From: Chlorops oryzae | Taxonomy: Eukaryota > Arthropoda > Insecta > Diptera > Chloropidae | Direction: 5' to 3' | Assembly (NCBI GenBank): GCA_020466095.1 | Contig: CM035806.1 | Coordinates: 133,007,573-133,071,572, forward strand | Length of the DNA stretch: 64,000 nt | Shown: positions 1 through 13,126 of the stretch, one piece after another | How positions within the stretch are numbered: position 1 is the stretch's first letter | Layout: every line of letters starts with the position of its first letter | Made by a program: the position numbers and the translations under genes | Notes under the pieces: generated by a model | What the model saw: the letters and a program-made list of their open reading frames with translations, nothing else | What the model was told of the DNA's origin: nothing | Databases searched by the model: none

Positions 1-3000
1 GTACGTACCGGCATACGATAAGAGACACGATGTAAGAGGAGGCTTTTGATAGTCATACTAGGTACTTATCATAGGCTCACTCCATTGATACCAGTTCATT
101 CTGGGCTGAGTTTAAGTCGTTGCCGCAACCATTGCGCTTCTATCATTAAATGAATTGATTTTCCAATGATTTATGAGTTAACAAGTTCAATCAGGGAATT
201 TATTGCGTTGCGTTGCGCCGCGCTCGCTCGTCTCGATTTTGGTAGCGCAAAGTGCGGCCGCGACTGCGGCTACGCACAGAGCCCAAGCACAGTCAATACC
301 GAGTAACAGAAGAAAAAACGAAATCGATACGATTGAGCCGACATAAGACCGGAAGAGAATTTACGATGATAGATAAAGATGATCGTTCGGTGTACGCTTT
401 GTTTCCATTTTAATCTATGAAATGAATACGAATTTTATATACTTTTTTAAATCAATAAGTCCTGCTTTTAATTTTAAAAAGGGTTCTTCTTACAGCGATT
501 TTCTTCCAATAAGGATATCTTATGAAAACGTCATTTTAATAAGAATGTCACATTTCTCTATGGAAAAAGCATATTATTCACATAGTTTAAGCAGATTTCT
601 CTATAAAATCGCTCAATAAGAGGATCTTATCGATTTTATGTGTTCATATTTTTCTGTGTGCACATGCAATGCAACACATTTCGATGGAGCAACATGGCGC
701 ACGACACACCAGACGAGACTCGAAATGAAAAGTGGCGTGTTTTTTTCGCCTCAATAAATGCTTATTTTGCACCGCAAAATGGTCTAAATGGAAGAACTAA
801 AGTTAATCCCATTTGTAGGCACTAGTGAAAAGCAGTGCTGCGAGTATTTTGACGCCATTTTTCTTGCCCTTAAATTATAAAACCGAAAAAATCCTTGAAA
901 TAAGGAAAAAACCTTCCATCTCGCATCATTGGTGGAAAGTTTAAATTGCATTTGACTTATCGATTCAACGACACTCGACACTCGATCATAGAAATTCACT
1001 CAACGCCTTACTGTATGCAATAACGTGCGTTCTTTTTGGAACACATTTATACCCACCTATTCTTATATCGACACAATTGTTGGGATCTTTATCCGTTATA
1101 GAATTCGCAAAGCATCTTAAGGATTGAAAACAAAATGCAGAAGCTCTTTCCCATTACTTAAGAATTTTTGATACTTACGTACATATGTATGTATTGGGTG
1201 CACATACACATAGACAATATTTAACTTTATTGTCCATGAAAACATAACCTCTCGTCTTTGCCTGGACATGCGCTTTTTTGCCTTGTCCCACTGACTGACG
1301 GTAATTACGTTATGATTGTGTTCTGACATAAGTTGTGTCGGCGAAACACTTTAAGGAATCCGGTTATTTATTGATGACCCGCCATGATCAAAAGATTGCT
1401 ACCGAAGTAGGAGCAACAAGCACAGAAAATAAAATAAAAACAACAACAAAGCGCAACAAATGCGACAAACCTCAAAACATCAGGCCCACAAAATAGGCTG
1501 GCTGGTTGGCTGGCTGGCTGGCTGGCTGGATGCATGGATGTATGGATGCTTTATCTCGTTTCCGCTATTGTCCGCCTCTGTTCTTCTCGTTCGCTTTATC
1601 GAATGCGAGCGCATTTCATTTTGACACTGCTATGCACTTGACACAAGAATATTGTAGTGGAGAGAAAATAAGTTTCTTTCATGGCATGGCAAAAATGGGT
1701 TAAAGACAATCCCGTTCTCGGTATGCTGATCAAATTCTTCGTTTTGAATAATGAATGAAAGGCCTCATCGCATCGGCTGTCTTTGGTGTCATTGAATCGT
1801 ACATAAGCAGTGACGTCATTGCATCGATGACCAGGTTGACGTCGATCTGAGTTCAACAGTGGTATCCTCTACGTAACTCGCATGGTTTTTTTTTTCTTTT
1901 TGTTTGCCATGCTAGACCGCAAAGTAAACCTCAGAAGTTTGAGAGTCATTGCAGCAGCAATGTGTAAATCTCTACTTGCGATGAGATCTGTCCATGCGTC
2001 CGTGCGTCTGTGCGTCCATGCGTCCGTGCGTTGATGGGTCTGTAGGTCCTTGCGTCCAATATTGATCCCGATAGGTAGCAGGGGTAATTTGTAGCATGTG
2101 TCAGACACGAGTGCCGATTGATTTATGTGTCGATAATTGTTTCTTGGCAATAAAGTCTTACTTCGTTCGGATCGTTGCTGATGTCGCTGATGGTGACGGT
2201 GACGGTCATGCTGACAATGTAGCAGAGCAGACGGCGCGCCGCGGCGTCCGAAGCTCTCTTTGTTGACCGTTGTCGATCCTCGAACGTGGATCGCGTTCAA
2301 TGACCGCACCGAAGTGCAGCAAGTTGAACTCGGTTAGTAAAATCTTTTAATATTCGTTTGATCGTTTCGATCGATGGTGATGGCGATGGCGATGGTGATG
2401 ATGATGGTGATGATGACAGTGACGGCGATGATGTGAGAGCGATGGAAAGATGGAACGAGATCAGACGAAAACGACAATTTCAACGAAATGACTGCCGGTC
2501 CAATAGTGTCGAGTTGAGTCGAGTTGCGGTAGTTTGTTGCACGATCCGTCATTTTTTGCTAGTTGCGCTTCGTGCCTTACGCGCATCACAGCTGGACCCT
2601 CTCAACGGGCGATGCTGCTCTACTCGCCGACTACTTTTTACTATTGCTTCGGCCATAGAGCATAGCTGGAAAGCTTGGCTATGTATTCGTGGTCTATAGT
2701 TTTTTTTCCTTTCCTTTCCTTTCGTTTCGTTTCGTTTTCCTTTTCCTTTTTTTTTTTGGTGGCTGCTGTGCTCCGTGCTTGCTGTGTCTGCCTGCTGCTT
2801 GCCCATTTGTCTCTTTGTCTGTCTGTCCCTGTTTCTGTCTGTCTACGCCGTGCATTATTCATGACCTCAATTGGACACAAATTACCATGCCGACAAAGTG
2901 TATGTGCGGCACTTTTGATCTATATTTCATTAACCGTTGTCCTCTTTCTCCTCATTGCCGCTTGCCACTTCTCTTCTGCTTCGTTTTGTTTTTTTTTTAG

Positions 3001-3540
3001 CTCGATTTTCAAGCAATCATGCAACTGTAGTACTCTTTTTCTCTTTTCTCTTGATTGGAAATTTCATTCATTCATACAATCTTCTCGAATCAATTCATTT
3101 GGTATCGTTTTTCATTTATTTATTTTTGTTATTTATTTTTTATTTTATTTTGATTTTGATTTTTATTTGACTAATCAATTAATTATCTAATAATTAATAA
3201 TTTGATTTAATCAGTTGCAATTAGATTTTTTTTTACCTCCTCAGACACCCTCAGATGATTATAATTTCTCCGACGAGAACTTTACTATTTTCTTTGGACA
3301 TTCAACAGGTGATCATCCTCTTCTATTTAAAACTGGTCAAATGAATATTTTGGACAAAAGACTTCCTCATGTAAGGATTATATTTCAATTGGAATTATTT
3401 CTTATCAACCATGCAGGTATAGTCGATTATGGATAGAGCGAAGTGATATTTTCAAAGCCTGTTCATACAAAAGAGACTGTTCACACCACCGAAGACCAAT
3501 TTTTGTATGTTTAATTTGCTTTATAAATGTTCACAAATAT
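1..3540. other. Non-coding stretch, simple repeats only
   Basis: No coding exon recognised. Short open frames here have no family resemblance and mostly follow low-complexity DNA. Visible structure: a GC-rich patch at about 200-290, a GGCT run at 1496-1530, a GATGGT/GATGGC run at 2370-2430, CCTTT/CGTTT pyrimidine runs at 2700-2755 and GTCT-rich DNA at 2810-2845. The 2150-2330 patch is relatively GC-rich and could be regulatory or 5' untranslated DNA, but nothing decides this. Confidence 0.6.
1988..2056. repeat. Short minisatellite, 8-bp unit
   Basis: Roughly eight degenerate copies of an octamer close to TGCGTCCA/TGCGTCCG lie head to tail. Seen directly in the sequence. The minus-strand open frame over it (THRRTDAWTHRR type) is a product of the repeat. 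Confidence 0.7.
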
Positions 3541-3644
3541 GGTCACAAAACAATTTCTTCTTATAAAAAGAGCCGCTCCTTTTTGATCCATCGCATTTTA
3601 GAGGGGCTGAAACGCCCAAGACTTCACTCTGTCTACGCCCAAGT

Positions 3645-3800
3645 GATTATTATTATTATTATTATTATTACTATTATTATCCCACGCCACTCCGGTATCC
3701 GGCCGGATACTTAATTTAAGGCCGGATACCGGATAGTGGCCGGATACCCGTTGCAACTCTAATTATTATTATTATGTATTATTATTATTATTATTAATAT
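3645..3800. repeat. ATT microsatellite flanking CCGGATA palindromes
   Basis: Two ATT/TTA runs (about 3649-3680 and 3762-3797) bracket a segment, about 3690-3757, containing several inverted and direct copies of a CCGGATAC motif. The palindromic core looks like the end of a DNA transposon, but no second end was found. A related style of motif (CCGAATA/TATTCGG) occurs near 20800-20870. Confidence 0.6.
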
Positions 3801-3811
3801 AATTATTATAA

Positions 3812-3900
3812 TCAAATAGTTTCTTCTTAAGCGGACACAACTATTAAGCGCACATATTTTTCGGTCCCGTAGGTGTCCGGTTAAGAGAGAGTACACTGTA
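3812..3900. mobile_element. Tc1/mariner-like MITE relic
   Basis: The right edge reads TACAGTGTACTCTC on the minus strand, a TA followed by CAGT as in Tc1/mariner termini. The inner segment (setting of GCGGACAC and GGTCCCGTAGGTGTCC) matches a second copy at about 34010-34155. Only one end is clear here, so this is a relic. Superfamily assignment is inferred from the TA-CAGT end only. Confidence 0.4.
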
Positions 3901-4176
3901 ATTAATGAAGAAAAATTTTATATGTTGGAAATATGAAGAAGTTTAGTTTATGAAACGTGTTCATGGATGCACTCATATATGTATGTATGTATGTACACTG
4001 TACAATCATAGGTCCATATATACAACCTACAATTTATAATCGAGACATGAATTAAAATTACTCCAAAGAATCAACGTAGCAAAACAAAACTGAAATAGGC
4101 TGGCCGCCGTCTATTTACAAAGTCAGCATGCATGCATTCATACATACGTTCATGCGTACGCACGCACGCGTACGCA

Positions 4177-4507
4177 CCCAGAGGGAAATTGTCTCCTGCA
4201 TGACAAAGTCATCAGTGATATCATCGACGACATATAGGTGACAGTATCATGCATGACACCTTGGGGACACATGTCATCGTAGAGGGGTGCTGTTCATGCT
4301 GCCTGAATGTCATTGGCTACTGAGATTTAAATGAGGTTTTAGCGTCAGTTGCGCGTTAACATGAAGTGGCGTACACGATGAGTGCACGACTCAGAATCCA
4401 ATGATTGCGGGTTCCATCCCTGGCTGAGGCGAAAAGAAATTGTTAAAAATAGAATTTTAATTTGCGATATTTGCGAAATAATCAAAGAGAAGACAAAGAA
4501 CAGAGAG

Positions 4508-4556
<49 letters not shown>

Positions 4557-4816
4557 CCTCAACTTGTTTTTATAAATTGACATTTAGAGAGATAAGAAAA
4601 TGTGCTGCTTTTTTCGCCATGGCACCCCCTAGCATGACATGTCATGCTAGGAGTCACCAGTGGCATTTTCTAATCCCACGATGGCATGTCACCGGTGAAT
4701 TCGCTGTCCAACTCCTGTAGAAATGTCATACAAAATGTCCTATGAAATCGCATGCGTTGCGGCTCCAAAGTCACCTTGACTTCATCGATGCTGTCAGAGG
4801 GACATTTCCTGCTGGG
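4177..4816. mobile_element. CCC...GGG family MITE, copy 1 (with nested SINE)
   Basis: Imperfect terminal inverted repeats: CCCAGAGGGAAATTGTC on the left and, read on the minus strand, CCCAGCAGGAAATGTC on the right. The dinucleotide CA flanks both ends as a possible 2-bp target duplication. The interior repeats TGACA/GTCAC motifs and matches the copy at 51250-51773 at both ends (GCATGAC, ATAGGTGACA and CTGTCAGA segments). A tRNA-like SINE with a GA tail sits inside. No transposase coding; superfamily not assigned. Confidence 0.7.
4360..4556 (+). mobile_element. tRNA-derived SINE with GA-rich tail
   Basis: A Pol III B-box-like sequence, GGTTCCATCCC, lies at 4410-4420, followed by TGGCTGAGGCGAAA, closely paralleling the heads at 40435 (CCCGGCACAGGCGAAA) and 21140 on the minus strand. 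The body ends in a GA microsatellite (4503-4553). Target duplications were not resolved. Also possible: an old tRNA pseudogene. Confidence 0.55.
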
Positions 4817-5747
4817 CAATAACACTCATGTGCATTCGGGTGCGTGTGTGTCAGTGTGTGCGTAATCATGCTCGAATTAAAAACGAAAAAAACAAACAAA
4901 ACAAAATAAATAAAAACACTCAAAAGGCGCGCAGGCGCACGCGAACAGATATGCACTGCAGTCGTCGTCGCAGGTAATTCGGAAGCATTTGAAAAAGCCG
5001 CAACCGCAACAACAACAAAAACAACCAGCAACATCGATGGCTTATGCTTTAATTCAGATTCTCCATAAGATCGTGCGCTCGTTTGTTTGATCGTTCGGTC
5101 GTTCGGTCGCTCGTTCGTTCATCTTAGCTTAAGCCTAACGAAGTGTGTGCCAGCGTGTGTGTGCGTGCGCGCTCTCTGCCGCACGTTAATCAAACTGCGT
5201 CGCCAACGTCATTACAGCCGTTGGCAGTATTTCCCGTTGCCGCCGTCGCCGTGGCCATCGTCTTCGTCATCGTCGTCTTTGCCGAACGCGCTAAGCCCGT
5301 GCCGTTTTTACTTTGATCTTTGCCGATATTCGGCGGCATGTTGCAAAGACAGCAAGATTTTTGTTGCTGTTGTTGTTTTTGCTGTTTTTGTTGTTGTTTC
5401 TGTTTCTGTTGCTGTTGTTGTATCGTTGTTTTTGTGTTTTGTTTTCCTTCATATTTGCTTTGCTGTGGCCGTTCTGCGGCAGCGGCAGCGGCTTTGGCTT
5501 TGGCTTCGGATGTGCGATGTGCGATGTGGTTGTTATCGTTATGGTGTTTTCGTTGTTGTTGTTGTTAGTGCTGGAGTTGGTGCTGGTGCCACCGTGCTGC
5601 TGCCGCCAGTGCTGTTATAGTTTTGTTTGCCACCTTCCCTATTTAAGTCTCCTTACCCTGCTTTTCATGAGTACTGTGTACTCTGTGTACTTTTGTTTTT
5701 GTTGTTCTTTATGATCTCAGTGCTTAGTGTAGACACCATTCAGGGGT

Positions 5748-5796
<49 letters not shown>

Positions 5797-8700
5797 CCCT
5801 CTCTCTCTCCCTCTTGATAAATGAAATGACGGCTTTGTTTTGTTTTGATTCCTTCGAACGACCGATCTTCCTATCTACCTGTTGCTACTGCTCTTATTGC
5901 CATTGCTGTCGGCATATCATAACGTGCATGATCTTGGGTATGAAAACAGTAGCAAGCCACAAACGATCCGATCCATTCCGATCGGGTGCAGTGCGGTGTG
6001 GTTCGGCTCGGTTCGCTCCGTTGCAGCATTTTCAACTCATTAGCTTCCAAAAAAGAAACAACAAAAACCCCGAAAAAAATAACCACAGAAAAAATCTTGG
6101 AGGATAAAAAAAAAAAAAAAAAACCGTTCCAATGCGGCTTAAAAGCCACGATCCATTTCATCAATGGATCCTTTTGAAATGATGAGCATTTTTGATTGCT
6201 TTGAAAATGAATTAAATTTTCTTTACCTTCTTATTATATTATATGTACTTACTTATATGTATGTATGTATGTACATGTCGAATATCGTTACTTCAGATCG
6301 GTTTTTGTACACTTGCATACTTTCCAAGGTCAGAGGGCACATGGTAGAGAAACTACTGTCAAGTGAATTGCCATATTGGGCAGGAGCTATAAAGCAACCC
6401 AGCCTCGGTACTTTCTTTGAACCGAACTACATGGGTATGCACCTGGTAAAGTATTACATATTCAACGTGAGATGCTTTTCTTCCATGGATGAAAACTTTT
6501 TCCCGAATAAATAACCTAAGTGAATCATGGGAAACAGCAAACATCCAAGACATCACCGAAACCACAAGAAATTACAATTTGAGCTCTGGTCGCGGGGTTC
6601 TCCATCAAGTATGGTATGGAAATCTCATTGAAATTGTTCCCAGCAAAACGTACGATCTCTCCCAAGTGGAAAATCCATTTGAATGTAAAAAGACACAATT
6701 TTCCATCGGGTGATCGATCATCCATCCATGGAGGCATATTTTATTTAATATTGACATACTACATATTTTTATTGTTCAACTAAACAGATATCATCTACGT
6801 CGAGAGCAAGAAATTGGTATATCCAAACAGAAGAACCAGCTGAAATCTATTTGAACTAGTCGTCCAAACTTTCGAGCTTTCAGTGCCCTTTTTATTTTCC
6901 TAAAGATGTTTTCAGGACTTTCACATAGGGGGCTGGAGGTGCTTATAAAATATGCATATATGTATGTATGTAGATTGCCTACCTTAAGAATTTGGTTCCG
7001 CATACATTGTTCTGGCTTCGCTGATGATTTGTTAACGTCCACTTCATTATTTCGATACATTTTTGTGATTATTTTGCGGTTGTTTTTTTTTTTTCAATAT
7101 ATTTTAATATTGATTTTTACTGCATTCTTTTAAAATTTTCTCTTTCAATATGAAAATTTCACACAAAAAAAAAAAAATATATATATATTTCAATTGCCAT
7201 GTGCGATCTTCTTTCGAAGCATAATTTCATATCAAAAATTCCAAAATTCAAATTCAAATTGAAAAAAGAAAAATGTTGAATTCAATGGATTCGAACACAG
7301 ACCTTTTGCGAACTTATTTATGTTGGATATATTTGAAAAAATTTTCACTTGGTTAGTTTATCTCGAATTGATTTATTTTTATTTATGTATTTTTTTTTAC
7401 TTTTTCTTTTTTTTTTCTTTTGTATTTCGACTTTTTTCACACACAAATTGAATTGCTTTGATTTTCTGTTTGGTTTCGAATGCCTTCGTGATTTTGCCGC
7501 CAAAGTTTTCAAAGAACATTGGAAGAACGAATTCGCAATTTCATTGGCACGTTTCGTTTTTAACGTTTTCCCATTCAGTCCGCTCAACACGTCCGAACGT
7601 ATTCGACTTTAAAACTTATTTAAACGGGTCCGCGCTGCCAACGTATTCTCCCAATACTTTCTTCAATCTTTTTCCTCAGCTACCATTTTCCGGCCATGTG
7701 GTGAATAATTCACAGCCGCAGCCGCCGTCGCCGTCACCGTCGCCGTCGCTGTCGCCTTCACCATCGCTCTGAACTCTCCTCAGCACGCTGTGGCCTGAAC
7801 GTGACGTTCACGATCGTGCTCGAAGAGTACGAGAGGTGAAAACATGCATTGCTTTTAAGATTTGCCTTAATTTACCTCGGCTTTTTACTGGTTTTAGAAC
7901 TCACGCAAATCCTGCGCAGAATATTATTTCTATGTTTGGGAGGGGGGCAGGAAGGAAAGTTGTGCGTGGTTAGGTCTTGAACCTCAATAACTAAACCGAC
8001 GTACGGCCCTGTTCCTGTAACGGTTTATGTTTACAATTATTCGTGGTGAATTTTTGAGTTCAGAGAGTAAGCACACGTGTAACTCAGACACAGGGAGAGA
8101 CGGCGAGAGAATTTTATTTTATTTTTTCCCTATAAGATCCTAAACGTGAAAGGAAAATGACAGAAGCCTCTTATTGAAAAGCCCCACTTATAAAATTTTC
8201 TTGCATTAATCGAGAAAAATGAATAGCCGCGTTATCAATTAGAATTTCAATTAAGCCCCGGATTTAACCCATTAACAGGTGCTGTACCCAAACACATGAT
8301 CGATCATTACAATTTTTTAATAATTTATCTAAAAAAAAAAGGGTGCAAAAATCAATGGAATTTTTACACGATTTTGGTTATGGACATGTTTTGGGCTTAC
8401 TTCTTGCCTCTAAAATGGTTTGCGACACCTAGATTCCTCCAATGATTCCTCTATAAATTTGAGGTCTCCTCCTCTGTTTGCCAAAGAGCAACGATATATG
8501 GTATAAAGATATTGTCCCATTTTTCTTCGGGAAGAGACATGAAAAGGCTCAAAGTAATTGACTATTTTACGGACTTTATTTTAGTCCGAAATTCGTTGGT
8601 AAAAATTTCGGATTACTTGCGATCTCGCGATGATTAAACTTAAAGGCTGGTTTAGATGGAAAGATGTGGTTGGTTCGAGATCTAGCGTCACTTGGCAACA

Positions 8701-9194
8701 AGGGTGTCTTCACATATTTTTGGCTTTGGAATTCAATTCAATTAATTACTGGAAGATTTAGGAAGCTTAAGGGCTTCAGTACCAAGCGTATAATAGAATC
8801 TAAGTAAACGGTTTTCAGCTCAAAGCCATGAGATGATTTGATTGGGTTTTGCTCAAAATGGAGTCATAATGGTCGCGTATTTTTTTTAAATTTTATTACT
8901 TCTATGAATGCAAAATCTTCTCGAACCGAGTCCGAAATTCCTGACAAAAAGCTGCCGGGTTATAAGAAGCTTAAGTTCTTAGCTTGATTATAAACAAGTA
9001 AATATGTACCTATGTATACGCAAAGATATTTTGAAGAAAAAACTAAATAAATGTTTTTCAAGGAATTTCAGAGCATTTCAAATAAAATGGAAAAAAAAAT
9101 ATATAAAAAACAAAAGCTAAAAAATATTTTCATGATCAAAATTCACACGGATGGTTTCTCGTAGGAAATCTCTATTATGAAAATTCGAAATAAG
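4817..9194. other. Non-coding stretch, low-complexity tracts
   Basis: No gene recognised. Contents: a TTG/CTG-rich tract at about 5355-5600 (CAA/CAG on the minus strand, without a long minus-strand open frame), a CT run at 5749-5812, poly-A runs near 6106-6123 and 7165-7177, and short TATG runs (6255-6273, 6955-6972). A weak minus-strand B-box-like GTTCGAATCC near 7290 may be a SINE relic. GC-richer DNA at 7715-7770 is a GTCGCC-type repeat. Confidence 0.55.
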
Positions 9195-9800
9195 AACAAA
9201 TCAGAAAAACTATAGTCGGTCAAATCCGACTATAAATGACGACATTGCGGAGACTCACTTACTAACTACAGTTAATAGTTTATGGTGTGAGAATGTTGTC
9301 AGCCAATGTCCTTGAACCAGTTGGAAACGGTAATTCTAGAATTCGAACGAAAAAGTGGGCGCAAAATATACCTAATCAAAAGAGATTTCGGGAACGTGGC
9401 AATTCTTTCGAAATTGAATGTGTGTTTCAATAACATTCTAACTTCCTGTCCTTGTGCCTAAGTATGTCCAAAACTTCAATCTAAGACGTGGGCTAGCTTT
9501 CGACTCGTTGGCAATTTAATAGCAATGTTATTTGTGGGCGTCGTTTTTGTTTGTTTCTTTGTTTATTTTGCTAGGTGTGCCCTCAAATGCTAATGGTAAA
9601 TGTTGCCGTGAAAGGCTGGCCCTAGCCAGAGCGTTCGGAATGGAAGGTGCTATAAGGTAGAAGTGGGCGTGGCAAAAAATGAAAAATTACCGGATAGGAA
9701 ATACTATGTGTACGAGCTTATGTTCAACAGTTGCAAGATCTTCAAAAAACGAATATATCCGATTGAAGCTGGGTAAATGTTGTACTGATGAGAAATAAAA
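9195..9800 (+). mobile_element. Degraded Helentron/DINE-like element
   Basis: The left edge is a decayed version of this family's 5' end: an AACAA start, then a hairpin ATAGTCGGTCAAATCCGACTAT at 9213-9234, paralleling AGTCGGTCAAGCCCGACT at 36195-36215 on the other strand. Inside is the family's recurring GTGGGCGTGGCAAAA (9665). The right limit is approximate. No coding capacity. Confidence 0.5.
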
Positions 9801-11214
9801 AACAAAAACAAAAATTAATAAAAGCATTTAAAATAAAAGAATCTGTCCCAGCAGAGTGGCTATAAGATTTAGTAATTTAAATAAGACTATCGATTTTATA
9901 TCTCTGTTTTTATGTTTAAATGTTTTATCGTATAAAGGTACGTTTGTTTATTGATGAGGGACCCAATGGAATGGATTGGAGCCGATATGGAATGGAGTGG
10001 AAGGATGAGAAAGATAAGAACTTGGACATTTGTAGCGTGTTTCGGTTTATTGTTTTAGGCCAACAACAGTAGTACATCCAACGATAATATCGCCAAAGGT
10101 AAACGATTATCTCTTAAAGGAAAATGTACGATTTTAGTTTATATATATATAGATTTTTTTTTTTATAGCTGAAATTAAAAATTCGGCGACGGCAAAAGAT
10201 CAAAGCTAAAGAGCTTTTAATGATCTGTCATTAGTTGAATGCGGTAGCGAGAGAGGAGAAACCATTCCAAATCCATTTGAGGGCCTCTGGGCCGAAATAA
10301 TTCGTGCCAGAGTTATGACCATATGCGTTTATTTTTTTATATTTTTATTTTTTGTTTGTGAATAAATACACTTACAATAACATTCTATACAAAAGCAACA
10401 TTTTTATTCGGTTATTATAATCTTTTTGTGTTCGTTCTTCTTCATTGTCCATGAATTTTTACTTCTTTGCGCAAATTGTTCTTCCTTTAAACGAAATGTA
10501 AAATATTCAGTAAATATTTCATGTGAATATTATTAATTTGAGAGCGGTTTGCTTAGGCATTACAATAACGGATGTGCCGGGTATCTGGTATGCAATCCGA
10601 TGTCCGGTCATATTTTCGCTTTCCGGCGAAATGCAAGTTAGTATGCTTAAAGGATTCCGGAAAATTCAATTTTCGGCATGTGCCTGCATGTGCCCATCCC
10701 CCTCACCAAAAAAATATATATCTTCTAATTCAAAAGACAACGTTTGCGCTTGAGTACTTTTAAGATCTAAAACAACATTACAAATCATAAGAAAATTGCT
10801 TACGATAGTCATTCCACCAATTCAACCGCAGCAGCCGAAGAAAGGCCTTTAAAAAATCATGAAATCAGAAAGGATACAAGACAAAAAAAAAAAAAAAAAA
10901 AAAGAAGCCGAATCGGCTTAAAAATGGAGTTCGCTGTTATTTGAGTTTAATTCGGTTGAAATTTTCAAAATTAAAGTAATTACTAATAAAATTTAACGAT
11001 AAAGAAGGTACTTTGCGTGCGATTCGCGCTTAATGCGAGGTTGAGGGAGAGCCAACGAACGACGAACCAACGATCGATGGAATCGAATTGAAAAAAAAAG
11101 AAATAAATAAATAAAAATATATGTAGGTATATCGTGCGAGGTAGTTATGACGAAAACGAAAGACTCAAGAAACGAACTTGCCACAATCCTACCGAATCAT
11201 TTCGAATGCGCTAT
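9801..11214. other. Non-coding stretch
   Basis: AT-rich DNA with poly-A/T tracts (10148-10160, 10884-10902). No recognisable exon, RNA gene or transposon terminus. Confidence 0.5.
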
Positions 11215-11613
11215 CCCAGAAGGAAACTGTCTTCTGCATGACTAAATCGTCGCTTAATCGCTTTTGAATTGGGATTAATGTTTTCTTTAATTTTCATGAA
11301 ATTTTTTAAGTGGGTCCAAGCCATCTGCAGTTAAGTATTAATTTAAAATAATTTTTTTTTTTTTTATCAGGCATCGCTCCATTCAATGCATGGGCAGTCG
11401 TGAATGCAAGGTATTTTTCTATTCCATCTCAATTAGGAAATGTTCGATATTATCAGGAATTGTATTTGCCATTTTAATATCTTTGAGTCCTGATTGCTTA
11501 TGATGTCATGCTGTCCAGTTTGTAAAAAAAATTTAATAGAAAATATTTTGTCCTTGTATTGTCTCTGACTCTGAAAGCAGCAAAGGATGTCAATGGGACT
11601 TTTTCCGCCTGGG
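11215..11613. mobile_element. CCC...GGG family MITE, probable copy
   Basis: The left end CCCAGAAGGAAACTGTCTTC followed by TGCATGAC closely matches the left end at 4177. A candidate right end, read on the minus strand, is CCCAGGCGGAAAAAGTCCC. The right end diverges more, and flanking dinucleotides do not match, so the right boundary is tentative. Confidence 0.5.
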
Positions 11614-11630
11614 ACACTTAAGTGTTTGGG

Positions 11631-11645
11631 TTGTGTGTGTATGTG

Positions 11646-11689
<44 letters not shown>

Positions 11690-11696
11690 TATGTGA
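11631..11696. repeat. GT dinucleotide microsatellite
   Basis: Almost uninterrupted GT/TG repeats over about 65 bp, with a few ATG/GCG interruptions. Confidence 0.9.
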
Positions 11697-13126
11697 ATGG
11701 GAGCGGCTGATTTACTCTTTGCCGAACAATCGGCACAAAAAAAAACCAGAAGCACTTTCGGCATTCTTCGATTAAGAAAAGAAGATCAAAAGATCAGATA
11801 ACATGGGTAATACGGTTATTAACAAGTAGCCAAAGAGCGGGATTATAACGATTATTAAGAACATGATTTTATCTTCGCTTTCGGCTTTTGTATTTTGCCG
11901 CAAAATCGAAGCAAAAGCTGATTTTTTTAGCGTTAATTTTTTTCATTTTTTTTATTTTTTATTCTTCTCCAATTCTCTGCTGATGCTGCTGTGGGGTACG
12001 GATTTTTTCCATTAATATGGTTACTTTTGTGTTTTCTTTTTTATTCACTGCATTTCAATTTTTTTTTATTATTTTTTTTTTATTAGTTTTTCTGGGCATT
12101 GGGAGATTTCTTTCATGACCGTAGTCAACAATCTCCAAATTGAATTGGAATAATTAACAACTTAATGCAGTGCTTTATCAAAGACCAATGTGCTTTATGT
12201 GCTTTAAAAAAAAACGTTGAGAAGCTTTTTTTTTTTAGATGCATTCTTCAAAATGTTATCCAATAGACGTCCTTGCCATCCTGAATAAAAGGGCCCAATG
12301 CGAAGTTAAAATCGATGGTGTTCTTTAAGAAAATTAAATTATTTCTTTATTGAGGATATTGTATAGTCTTCAGATGGGTATGGGGACAAAGAACTTTGAG
12401 GACGAAGAATGGGACTATATATGGGACAATGGTTCTCAATCGGTCCCCGAAAGCATCCCAAGTGGTATGCGGTGACATCCATGTTATAAATGTAATAAGT
12501 GAACATTTCGAAAGCCGTGGACTTATGTGGGATAGACAAGCGGGCTTTTGTACGAAAAATTCTCCCGGAATGCTTTGCTTTGACGATGACAACCCCCGGG
12601 AGGGGAGGGGTTTTATATTTCAAATTTTTGTCTGCGTAATAATTTACCTTCTTTTGAAACAATACGCCGATGAAACCGGGGAAAAGTTAGAAACATACAG
12701 AAATTTAAATTTAAAAAATCCGTCAAACAGATTTACCATAGGGTGCGTATAAAAAATCGCTGAACATTTTATAACTTAAACCAAACCTAACAGTCATTGT
12801 TGATTTAGTTAATTAATTGTGAGATTTTTTTTTACCTACAATCGATGCAAAATATCATTGGATTAAATTATTTGCATACACAACTGCATATTAAATGATT
12901 ACGATTGCGAAATAATTCAAAGATAATCGGGATTATTTGTGATTAATGAAAAAATGTAAATTATTCAAAAACTAGTCCGAATAATTGTTTTGATTATTTT
13001 TTGAATAATTTGCATTTTTTCATTAATCGCAAATAATTCCGACTATTTTTTAATTATTTCTTAATCTCTACCATTAATTATTCAAAACTTCACATAAATG
13101 AAATTAATAATGATAATGGATTTAAA
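11697..13126. other. Non-coding AT-rich stretch
   Basis: Long T tracts (11931-12090). At about 12915-13070 there is a diffuse inverted symmetry built from AATAATT/ATTATT motifs. The open frame at 12396-12752 has no recognisable domain. No gene called. Confidence 0.5.

Noticed and set aside
5087..5714. 133-177 residue plus-strand frames with Leu/Val/Cys runs
   Set aside because: Generated by TTG/CTG and CT repeats; frames overlap one another and show no domain.
7270..7310. Minus-strand GTTCGAATCC as a tRNA gene
   Set aside because: Only a B-box-like match; no cloverleaf stems or A box could be traced.
12396..12752. 118-residue plus-strand frame
   Set aside because: No recognisable domain; overlapped on the minus strand by frames of similar length, and no splice context.
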